NCBI GenBank assembly: GCA_913055695.1
Contig: CAJXKF010000009.1
Location: 1-64,000, forward strand
DNA: 64,000 nt
Source: an uncultured Methylophaga sp.
GTDB taxonomy: Bacteria > Pseudomonadota > Gammaproteobacteria > Nitrosococcales > Methylophagaceae
Direction: 5' to 3'
Shown piece by piece: positions 57,220 to 64,000 of this stretch. How positions within the stretch are numbered: position 1 is the first letter of the stretch; the number at the start of each line of letters is the position of its first letter. Below the pieces are notes generated by a model. That model made no database searches and had not been told where the DNA came from. It saw only the letters and a program-made list of their open reading frames with translations. The position numbers were made by a program, and so were the translations under genes.

Positions 57220-57797
57220 TGACCGCTGCCAAGGACAAGTGGGATCGCATCTACCGCGACCGGGAGCAGGGTCCGCTTGAGGCGGCCGAAGTGTTAAAGC
57301 AAAACCAGCATTTATTGCCTGCTTCAGGCATGGCGATGGATCTGGCCTGCGGTTTGGGCGCTAACAGCCTGCTACTGGCGCAAGCCGGACTCACAGTATT
57401 GAGCTGGGATATTTCGCCGGTGGCCATCGACAAGCTGTCAGCTATCGCCGCTGAGCGTGATTTACCCATTAATGCCGAAGTGGTGGATGTTGAGAAACAG
57501 CCGCCACCAACGGATAGCCTTGATGTGCTGGTGGTGAGTCATTTCCTCAGCAGGTCATTGGCGCCAGCGCTGATAGCCGCCTTGAAACCGGGCGGGCTGT
57601 TGTTCTACCAGACCTATTGCCGGGCCAAAGTGTCACAGCGTGGGCCATCAAATCCGGATTATCTGCTTGAAGATAATGAACTCCTGACGCTGTTTTCTGG
57701 TCTCAGGCTACGAGTGTATCGGGAGGAATCCGTTTTGGGTGAGCCTGACGCGGGCTGGCGGGACCAGGCTATGCTGGTTGCCGAAAAACCGTTTTAA
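57219..57797 (+). CDS. SAM-dependent methyltransferase (class I)
   Basis: The 192-residue protein has the Rossmann motif AMDLACGLGANSLLLAQAG (about 45-63) followed by LSWDIS, the acidic residue that binds S-adenosylmethionine, then DVEKQPPPTDSLDVLVVSHF. It resembles the TehB/UbiE-like small methyltransferases, but the substrate is unknown. The ATG at 57219 shares its A with the trkH stop. An earlier in-frame start would lie inside trkH and add 29 residues of no recognisable domain. Confidence 0.85.
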   Translation: MTAAKDKWDRIYRDREQGPLEAAEVLKQNQHLLPASGMAMDLACGLGANSLLLAQAGLTVLSWDISPVAIDKLSAIAAERDLPINAEVVDVEKQPPPTDSLDVLVVSHFLSRSLAPALIAALKPGGLLFYQTYCRAKVSQRGPSNPDYLLEDNELLTLFSGLRLRVYREESVLGEPDAGWRDQAMLVAEKPF

Positions 57798-57803
57798 ACA
57801 GAC

Positions 57804-57832
57804 TTGCCTGACGGCAGGATGATCTATAGAAT
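57804..57832 (+). promoter_or_regulatory. Promoter of rpmE
   Basis: TTGCCT (57804-57809) and TAGAAT (57827-57832) are separated by 17 bases. They lie 72 bases before the rpmE ATG. No Zur-type palindrome is seen. Confidence 0.55.
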
Positions 57833-57904
57833 AACGCGGTTCAGAAGCTCATCTTAGATGATTTGAGCGAGATTTTTAGCAAACACACATTAACGAGTAC
57901 AGAT

Positions 57905-58105
57905 ATGAAAGCGGATATCCATCCAGAATACACCGAGATTAATGTTACCTGCAGCTGTGGTAACACCTTTAAAACTCGCTCAACACGCACTTCAGACTTG
58001 TCTCTGGATGTGTGTTCAGAATGCCATCCGTTCTACACCGGCAAACAGAAAATGCTGGATACGGCTGGTCGTGTAGACAAATTCCGTCAGAAATACGGTA
58101 AATAA
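57905..58105 (+). CDS. rpmE: Ribosomal protein L31 (zinc-binding type)
   Basis: This is a 66-residue large-subunit protein. The four zinc ligands are present as CSCGN (about 15-19) and [10 protein letters not shown] (about 36-45), so this is the C-plus form rather than the zinc-free paralogue. The ATG at 57905 gives [16 protein letters not shown], the canonical start. An in-frame codon 42 bases upstream adds unrelated residues. Confidence 0.97.
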   Translation: MKADIHPEYTEINVTCSCGNTFKTRSTRTSDLSLDVCSECHPFYTGKQKMLDTAGRVDKFRQKYGK

Positions 58106-58137
58106 ATCTCTGTCGGAATCAAGCTTATGGTTTGATT

Positions 58138-59631
58138 ATGAATTCAGTGTCAGTACAAGGTAGTACAACACACGACAGAATACGGAGCCTCTGCCTGCTG
58201 GTAGGGGCTTTGTTGTTTCTGGGCCTGTCTGGTTGTGCTGTTAATCCCGTCACCGGTGAACAGAATTTTGTCATGTTCGGTGAAGATACCGAACTGGAAA
58301 TGGGCCGGACCAACCACCCCAAAATCATTGCCGAGTACGGTCGCTATGAAGACGAAGCCTTGCAGGCTTACGTACAGTCAGTAGGTGAAAGGCTGGCCGC
58401 AGTCAGTCATCGCGATGATTTAGTGTATCGCTTCACTGTGCTCGATTCGCCGGTCATCAACGCATTCGCCTTGCCCGGCGGTTATATCTATATCACTCGC
58501 GGCCTGATGGCTTATCTCAACTCCGAGGCGGAACTTGCCGCAGTCCTGGGGCACGAAATCGGCCACGTCACCGCCCGTCATGGCGTGCGCCAGCAGAGCG
58601 CCGCGCAGGCAGCCAATCTGGGTTACACGCTGGGTGCCATATTGTTACCGGAGCTCCGTGGTGCCGCATCTCAGAATGTGTTCAATATTCTTGGGGGCGC
58701 GCTACTCAGTGGCTATGGCCGTGAGCATGAACTTGAGTCGGACCGTCTTGGTGCCGAATATCTTGCCAAAGCCGGTTACACGCCGGATGCGATGATCGAT
58801 GTTATCAGTGTGCTGAAAAACCAGCAGACTTTTGCCGAAGCTGAAGCCAAGAAACAGGGCAGGGAGCCGCAGGGCTATCACGGCCTGTTTGCCAGTCACC
58901 CGGACAATGACACTCGCTTGCAGCAGGTAGTGGCAGAAGCCGACAAGTATATTGATGAACGAAGCGGCATGGTCAACCGGGAAGCCTATCTGCGGCATAT
59001 TGATGGCATGACTTATGGTGACAGTGAAGAGCAGGGCATACGCTCTGAGAATGAGTTCTATCACCTGCCGATGCGCTTTGCAGTCGAATTCCCAGAAGGC
59101 TGGCATATCAACAATAATCCGAGCAGTGTGCAGGCCATCGCGCCCGGTGGTAAAGCCTTTATGGAAATGGGTGCCACTGATATCAACCGCAGGCTGACGC
59201 CGCAGCAGTTCATCCAGCAAAGACTCAAAGTGGATGATTTACGCTCAGGCCAGGCAATTAACAGTCAGGGTCTGGAGGGATATACCGGTATCACTATTCA
59301 AGAGAACAAACCGTTACGACTCGGTGTGGTTTACTTGCGTGATCAGGCCTTTATCTTTTTCGGCGCCACCGAGAACAGCCGCGAATTCAACAACTATGAT
59401 GGTCAGTTTCTCGCTACCATTAACAGCCTGCATGGGCTGAGAGAAGATGAGTTTGATAAGGCCCGTGAGCTGAAACTGCAGGTAGTGAAAGTGGATGCCG
59501 GCGACAGTTATGCCCAGTGGGCCAGAAATTCACGCATTGCCAACAGTCCGATGCAACAACTCCGTCTGTTGAATGATGATTATCCCACGGGTGAATTGCA
59601 GGCGGGCCAGTTGGCCAAGCGGGTACGCTGA
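58138..59631 (+). CDS. M48 family metalloprotease, lipoprotein
   Basis: This 497-residue protein has a lipoprotein signal ending LGLSGCAVNP (Cys near 33), with Ala at +2, predicting outer-membrane attachment facing the periplasm. The zinc motif is GHEIGHVTARHGV (about 142-154), with the third ligand in HELESDRLGAEYLAKAGY (about 200-217), the M48 (BepA/LoiP-like) pattern. The C-terminal half lacks the TPR repeats of BepA and looks like a beta domain (FAVEFPEGWHINNNPSSVQA). A role in outer-membrane protein quality control is likely by analogy. An in-frame TTG six bases upstream is the alternative start. Confidence 0.9.
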   Translation: MNSVSVQGSTTHDRIRSLCLLVGALLFLGLSGCAVNPVTGEQNFVMFGEDTELEMGRTNHPKIIAEYGRYEDEALQAYVQSVGERLAAVSHRDDLVYRFTVLDSPVINAFALPGGYIYITRGLMAYLNSEAELAAVLGHEIGHVTARHGVRQQSAAQAANLGYTLGAILLPELRGAASQNVFNILGGALLSGYGREHELESDRLGAEYLAKAGYTPDAMIDVISVLKNQQTFAEAEAKKQGREPQGYHGLFASHPDNDTRLQQVVAEADKYIDERSGMVNREAYLRHIDGMTYGDSEEQGIRSENEFYHLPMRFAVEFPEGWHINNNPSSVQAIAPGGKAFMEMGATDINRRLTPQQFIQQRLKVDDLRSGQAINSQGLEGYTGITIQENKPLRLGVVYLRDQAFIFFGATENSREFNNYDGQFLATINSLHGLREDEFDKARELKLQVVKVDAGDSYAQWARNSRIANSPMQQLRLLNDDYPTGELQAGQLAKRVR

Positions 59632-59649
59632 TGAGTTATTTTAATCACA

Positions 59650-59673
59650 AGCAGCCGGAATAGACCGGCTGCT
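59650..59673. terminator. Hairpin between convergent M48 and mrcA genes
   Basis: AGCAGCCGG-AATAGA-CCGGCTGCT gives a nine-base-pair stem in the 65-base gap between two convergent genes. The T-runs on either side are poor (TGTGATTAAAATA on the minus strand), so it may be a weak terminator for mrcA. Confidence 0.5.
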
Positions 59674-59696
59674 GGATCAATTAGAGCTTGTTGTGA

Positions 59697-62078
59697 TCAG
59701 AACAATTCAATAACCGGTGCGCTGCCGTTATCACCGGCATAGCCGCTGCCACCAGCAGGGGCAACCGTTTTAGGGACATATTCTTCCCGGAAGGTTTCAT
59801 AGATAGCATTACTGTCGCCAGGCCGCGCCAGCAGTCCGGTTTCCGGATCAATCCTGACTGTCACCATATCGACGGGTGGTTCGAGCGGGGCTTCCGGCAG
59901 ACCATCAAGGGCGACTTCCATAAAGTCGATCCACATAGGCAAAGCCGCGCGGCCACCGGTTTCGTAGCGACCCAGACTCCTTGGGCGATCAAAGCCGACC
60001 CAGCTGATTGCCACCAGCTCCGGGTGAAAGCCATTGAACCAAGCGTCCAGCTGATCATTGGTGGTGCCGGTTTTTCCGGCAAGATCATTGCGGCCCAGAC
60101 TCATTGCTTTACGACCGGTGCCATAACGTACAACATCACGCAGTAAGGAGTTCATGAGAAAATTGTTTTGTGCCGTCATTACCCGTTCAGCCACACTGAA
60201 ACTGGCATTGTCCATCGATACTTCAGCCAGTTGACAGGTTTCACAGACGGTTTTGGGTGAAGCCTGGAATACGACTTCGCCGTTGGCATTTTCCACACGC
60301 TGAATTACATAAGGTTCAATCTTAAAGCCGCCGTTGGCGAGAGCCGCATAAGCTGTGGCCATATCCCACGGTGCAGCACTGCCACTACCCAGCGCCAGCG
60401 ACAGATTTTTATGCAGCATGGTGTCATCAAAGCCGAAGCGTTTGGCATATTCCACGGCATAATCAGCGCCAATATCACGCAGCAGACGAATCGATACCAG
60501 ATTACGTGAATGGATCAGCGCCTCGCGAAGTCGGGTGGGACCGAAAAATTTGCCGCTGTAGTTTTCCGGTCGCCAGACATTTTCCAGTCCCGGATCATCA
60601 AACACGACAGGCGCATCGTTGATGATACTGGCTGCAGTGTAGCCTTTTTCCAATGCTGCGGAGTAAATGAATGGTTTGAAGCCTGAACCGGGCTGACGCC
60701 GGGACTGGGTTACACGGTTGAATTTGTTATTGAAATAATCAAAACCACCCTGCAGCGCCGTTACAGCACCATCATGAGGGGCCAGTGCGACCAGAGCGCC
60801 TTCTGCTTCCGGCAACTGAGCCAGCTGCCAGCTCTCGCCACCCATGTTTTCCACCCGGATGACATGGCCTGGCTGCATGACATCGCCGACTTTTTTAGGC
60901 ACGGCCCCACGGCTGTTGGTGCTCAGTTTTTTCTGTGCCCATTTCATTGATCCCAGCGTCAGGGTTTGGTAGCCCAGTTTTTTGATAAATATGGTGGCAG
61001 CCTCTTCACTGATGGCTGTGACTACAGCAGGCTTGAGGGGACCAATGCTGTCATAGGCCTCAAGTTTCTCGTTGAGTAGGTCCTCACTTAGATTTTCTTC
61101 CAGTTCCACCTCGGCGATGGGGCCGCGATAGCCGTGACGACGGTCATACTCGAGTAAGGCTGTCTGCAGCGCGCGGATGGCAGCCTGCTGATGCTCACCA
61201 CGAATAGTAGTGTAGACATTGAGGCCACTGGTGTAGATATCTTCGCCGTACTCCTCGATAAGCCGGGTGCGAATCATTTCGGCCACATAGGGCGCATAGA
61301 CTTCAATTTCGCGGCCGTGATAAGTTGCACTGACCGGCGCCTGACTGGCATCCAGATAATCCTGTTCGCTGATATAGCCGACTTCCCACATTCTTCTGAG
61401 GACATAGTTACGGCGAATCATCGCCCGTTCCGGGTTGGCAATCGGGTTGAAGCGTGACGGAGCCTTGGGCAGGCCGGCAATCATCGCCATTTCCGGCAAG
61501 GTCAGTTCACCGATGGGTCTGCCGTAGTAGACATTGGCAGCAGCACCGACCCCGTATGCGCGGTTGCCGAGATAGATTTTATTCAGATAGAGGGTCAGGA
61601 TTTCTTCCTTGCTCAGTACCTGTTCCATTTCCAGCGCCAGAATAATCTCATTGAGCTTACGCAGATAGGTTTTCTCGCTGGTCAGGAAGAAGTTGCGGGC
61701 GACCTGCATGGTAATCGTACTGCCACCCTGGGTTTTTTCACCTGTCGTTAATAGCGAGTAAACCGCACGAATAATGCCCTGATAGTCAACGCCGGGGTGT
61801 TGATAAAAGCGGTCATCTTCTGCGGCCAGAAAGGCATCGATCATTTGTGGCGGAATTTCCTGATATTCAACCGGTATCCGGCGTTTTTCGCCAAACTCAG
61901 CCATCAGTGCGCCCTCTGAGCTGAAAATACGCAGCGGGATCTGAAACTGGGTTTGTTTGAGCGTTTCGGTATCCGGTAATTTCGGTGCCAGAAAGAAATA
62001 AACCACAGCCGCTGCGATCATGGAAAGTATGAAAAGGGCGGCGAAAACCTTAAAAAGGGTGCTGAAAATACGGAGCAT
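59697..62078 (-). CDS. mrcA: Penicillin-binding protein 1A
   Basis: PBP1A is a bifunctional peptidoglycan synthase. The 793 residues begin with a membrane anchor (about 8-30). The glycosyltransferase domain has EDDRFYQHPGVDYQGIIRA (catalytic Glu near 87), GGSTITMQVARNFFL and LEMEQVLSKEEILTLYLNKI. An inserted OB-like domain follows, then the transpeptidase with RQPGSGFKPFIYSAAL (active Ser near 463), SRN and KTGTTNDQLDAWF (near 667). It is divergent from pilM, as in Pseudomonas and many relatives. Confidence 0.97.
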   Translation of the reverse strand: MLRIFSTLFKVFAALFILSMIAAAVVYFFLAPKLPDTETLKQTQFQIPLRIFSSEGALMAEFGEKRRIPVEYQEIPPQMIDAFLAAEDDRFYQHPGVDYQGIIRAVYSLLTTGEKTQGGSTITMQVARNFFLTSEKTYLRKLNEIILALEMEQVLSKEEILTLYLNKIYLGNRAYGVGAAANVYYGRPIGELTLPEMAMIAGLPKAPSRFNPIANPERAMIRRNYVLRRMWEVGYISEQDYLDASQAPVSATYHGREIEVYAPYVAEMIRTRLIEEYGEDIYTSGLNVYTTIRGEHQQAAIRALQTALLEYDRRHGYRGPIAEVELEENLSEDLLNEKLEAYDSIGPLKPAVVTAISEEAATIFIKKLGYQTLTLGSMKWAQKKLSTNSRGAVPKKVGDVMQPGHVIRVENMGGESWQLAQLPEAEGALVALAPHDGAVTALQGGFDYFNNKFNRVTQSRRQPGSGFKPFIYSAALEKGYTAASIINDAPVVFDDPGLENVWRPENYSGKFFGPTRLREALIHSRNLVSIRLLRDIGADYAVEYAKRFGFDDTMLHKNLSLALGSGSAAPWDMATAYAALANGGFKIEPYVIQRVENANGEVVFQASPKTVCETCQLAEVSMDNASFSVAERVMTAQNNFLMNSLLRDVVRYGTGRKAMSLGRNDLAGKTGTTNDQLDAWFNGFHPELVAISWVGFDRPRSLGRYETGGRAALPMWIDFMEVALDGLPEAPLEPPVDMVTVRIDPETGLLARPGDSNAIYETFREEYVPKTVAPAGGSGYAGDNGSAPVIELF

Positions 62079-62179
62079 GGTGATGAAAAATTCGCAATCA
62101 ATGAGTCACTAGAGTATATATAAAGGCAAGAATAAAAACAGTGCCTGAGTTCAAAGCCCTTGTTTTATTGAGATTTATG

Positions 62180-62207
62180 TTGACATTCGGATTAATCTTA
62201 ATAAACT
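62180..62207 (+). promoter_or_regulatory. Candidate promoter of the pilMNO operon
   Basis: TTGACA (62180-62185) and TAAACT (62202-62207) are 16 bases apart in the 191-base gap between mrcA and pilM. The remainder of the gap is AT-rich and must also hold the mrcA promoter, which I cannot place with confidence. Confidence 0.5.
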
Positions 62208-62269
62208 ACTTTAACTAGTGGTGCTAAGTAAGCAAATCGCGCAAGGATAAACTGGGATTGAGGCGACAG

Positions 62270-63328
62270 ATGTTTGGACGAAAAAAATCTCCGTTATTAG
62301 GGATAGACATCAGTTCATCAGTAGTGAAAATACTGGAACTTAACAAAAAAGGAGATAAGTACACCGTTGAGTCCTATGCTGTAGAGCCCCTTCCCGTTAA
62401 CGCCGTCGTCGAAAGCCGCATTGAAAACCGCGATGAAGTGGCCGGTGCTATCAGACGCGCTGTCAAACGTTCAGGAACCAAAGCTAAAGAAGCGGCTGTC
62501 GCCGTTTCAGCCAATTCCGCAATCACCAAAACTGTCTCTTTCCCCGCAGGACTTTCCGGCCGCGAGCTGGAAGAAAACGTCATCCTGGAAGCCGAGAATT
62601 ATATTCCCTATCCGCTGGAAGAAGTTCGTCTTGACTTTGAAGTTCTGGGCACCTCAGCCGCTGATGTTGAGGCTGTTGATGTTCTCTTGGCGGCATCGCG
62701 CCGTGAAAATGTGGATGCCCGTACTGAAGTCGTCGAAAAAGCGGGACTCAAACCCAAGCTGGTCGATGTTGAAGCCTATACCATGGAAAATGCCTTTGAA
62801 CTCATCGCGAGGCAATTGCCCCATCACGGTCAGGGGCTGACTGTTGCGGTGGCTGATGTCGGGGCTACCGTTACCACCTTACATGTATTGGTTGATGGCA
62901 AAATCGTATTCACCCGGGAACAGACTTTTGGTGGCCGGATGCTGACCGAAGATATTGAGCGTCATTACGGTCTGTCGTATCAGGAAGCCGGCCGCGCCAA
63001 GAAAGATGGCAGCCTGCCTGACGATTATGCAAACAAAGTGCTGGAACCGTTTAAAAGAGCGATGACCATGACAGTCACCCGCGCACTTCAGTTCTTTTTC
63101 TCAGCCTCTACGCAATACCAGTCAATTGACCACATCATCCTTGCGGGAGGCTGCGCCTCGATCAAGGGGGTAGCGGAGATGATTGAAGACGAAACAGGTA
63201 CCTCAACCTCGGTTGCCAATCCATTCTCGGATATGGTGCTGGGGCCGAGAGTAAAAATTCAAGCACTCAGTAATGATGCGCCGTCGATGATGATTGCCTG
63301 CGGGCTGGCAATGAGGAGTTTTGACTGA
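62270..63328 (+). CDS. pilM: Type IV pilus assembly protein PilM
   Basis: PilM is an actin-like ATP-binding protein that forms the cytoplasmic ring of the pilus alignment complex and binds the N-terminus of PilN. The ATG at 62270, with GAGG seven bases upstream, gives MFGRKKSPLLGIDISSSVVK and 352 residues. The TTG 12 bases earlier is less likely. Nucleotide-binding segments are GIDISSSVVKILEL, VAVADVGATVTTLHVL and IILAGGCASIKGVAEMIE. Its stop overlaps the pilN start by one base. Confidence 0.96.
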   Translation: MFGRKKSPLLGIDISSSVVKILELNKKGDKYTVESYAVEPLPVNAVVESRIENRDEVAGAIRRAVKRSGTKAKEAAVAVSANSAITKTVSFPAGLSGRELEENVILEAENYIPYPLEEVRLDFEVLGTSAADVEAVDVLLAASRRENVDARTEVVEKAGLKPKLVDVEAYTMENAFELIARQLPHHGQGLTVAVADVGATVTTLHVLVDGKIVFTREQTFGGRMLTEDIERHYGLSYQEAGRAKKDGSLPDDYANKVLEPFKRAMTMTVTRALQFFFSASTQYQSIDHIILAGGCASIKGVAEMIEDETGTSTSVANPFSDMVLGPRVKIQALSNDAPSMMIACGLAMRSFD

Positions 63329-63888
63329 TGGCTCATATCAATCTACTGCCATGGCGTGAAGAGCTGCGTGAAGAGCGTCAGAAACAGTTTTACCTGGCTT
63401 TACTGGCGGGGCTGGTGTTCGCTGCTGTCGTACTCTACCTTGTCGTAACCTATGCTGACAGCCTGATTGAAGAACAGAACCAGCGAAATGCATTTCTGCA
63501 GCAGGAAATCGCCAAAGTCGACAAGAAAATCAGAGAAATCAATGATCTGGAAAAACAGCGTGAGCGTCTGCTGGCACGCATGCAAGTGATCCAGGAACTG
63601 CAGGAAAGTCGTCCGAAGATTGTCAAAATCTTTAATTCTTTACCCAGAATCGTGCCTGAGGGCGTTAACCTTCAGAAAGTGACACGTAACGGTAATTTAT
63701 TGAATTTTGATGGTGTGGCGCAATCCAATGCTCGTGTATCGGTCTTTATGCAGAACATCGACGAACATGAAGAATATGGTGAGTCGCGGCTGAAAGTGAT
63801 CAAGCGGACCGCGAGCCGCGATGATGCCATTCGTAGCTTCACTGTTGAGGTGAATGAAGCTACCCCGAAAAATGATGGCGGAGAGTAA
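63328..63888 (+). CDS. pilN: Type IV pilus assembly protein PilN
   Basis: PilN is a bitopic inner-membrane protein that links PilM to PilO. The 186 residues begin with the PilM-binding peptide MAHINLLPWREELREER, followed by one membrane helix (about 22-42), a periplasmic coiled coil (about 46-85) and a ferredoxin-like domain. pilO starts two bases after its stop. Confidence 0.96.
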   Translation: MAHINLLPWREELREERQKQFYLALLAGLVFAAVVLYLVVTYADSLIEEQNQRNAFLQQEIAKVDKKIREINDLEKQRERLLARMQVIQELQESRPKIVKIFNSLPRIVPEGVNLQKVTRNGNLLNFDGVAQSNARVSVFMQNIDEHEEYGESRLKVIKRTASRDDAIRSFTVEVNEATPKNDGGE

Positions 63889-63890
63889 CA

Positions 63891-64000
63891 ATGGAATTGT
63901 CTTCACTAAGCGAACTGGATTTTAACGAGAGTGGTGAATGGCCACTTGTCGTTAAGATTATTGCTGTCCTCCTGGTGTGTGCGGTGGTGTGGGGCGGTGG
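63891..64000 (+). CDS. pilO: Type IV pilus assembly protein PilO (5' part only)
   Basis: The frame opens with ATG at 63891 and runs off the window end after 36 codons. The visible part, MELSSLSELDFNESGEWPLV followed by a hydrophobic stretch (VKIIAVLLVCAVVWGG), matches the short cytoplasmic start and single membrane helix of PilO. Position directly after pilN supports the call. The truncation is due to the window edge, not a mutation. Confidence 0.88.
   Translation, partial: MELSSLSELDFNESGEWPLVVKIIAVLLVCAVVWGG

Overview
This is a stretch of gammaproteobacterial chromosome of moderate G+C content. Almost every gene belongs to a conserved core family, and several gene orders match those known from Pseudomonas and its relatives: dsbD-aroQ-accB-accC-prmA-dusB-fis-purH, argC-DUF6776-bactofilin-erpA, miaB-phoH-ybeY-ybeX-lnt, phoB-phoR-pst-phoU, and mrcA divergent from pilMNO. 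The genus cannot be fixed from the sequence alone. A Methylophaga-like or Pseudomonas-related lineage is an inference. No rRNA, tRNA, CRISPR array or intact mobile element was seen, and no gap exceeds 300 bases.

Layout. 0-3 kb: dnaN and dnaA on the minus strand, preceded at the window edge by two tandem 25-bp repeats that look like an insertion-sequence end. 3-6.7 kb: rpmH-rnpA-yidD-yidC-mnmE. 6.7-10 kb: a sodium/amino-acid symporter, a CorA-type cation transporter, glyoxalase I and a 59-residue membrane protein. 10-16.4 kb: a TetR-controlled RND efflux operon with a perfect 24-bp operator. 16.4-31.2 kb: a long minus-strand run holding DUF2254, erpA behind an IscR-type site, bactofilin, DUF6776, argC, a class I adenylate cyclase homologue that has lost its catalytic signature, purH, fis, dusB, prmA, accC, accB, aroQ and dsbD. 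31.3-43.6 kb: a phosphate island with pit, phoB-phoR, pstSCAB-phoU and ppx, with PhoB-box arrays before phoB and pstS. 43.6-48.1 kb: an unknown secreted protein, a TonB-dependent receptor, and a divergent pair encoding a TauE/SafE (UreH-type) membrane protein and an AAA+ regulator that lacks the GAFTGA loop. 48.1-59.6 kb: thyA, a cytochrome b, radC, miaB-phoH-ybeY-ybeX-lnt, trkH, a methyltransferase, rpmE and an M48 lipoprotein protease. 59.7-64 kb: mrcA divergent from pilM-pilN-pilO, the last cut by the window edge.

How the genes work together. The phosphate island is one physiological unit: PhoR/PhoB sense and respond, PstSCAB and Pit import phosphate, PhoU couples transport to signalling and Ppx degrades polyphosphate. 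The efflux operon appears self-contained and autoregulated. The minus-strand run joins fatty-acid, aromatic, arginine and purine synthesis with Fis and ribosome/tRNA modification. The most unusual items are the apparently inactive adenylate cyclase homologue (20503-23124), the GAFTGA-less regulator with its receptor/transporter neighbours (44203-48063), and the extra domains in PstC, PstA and Pit.
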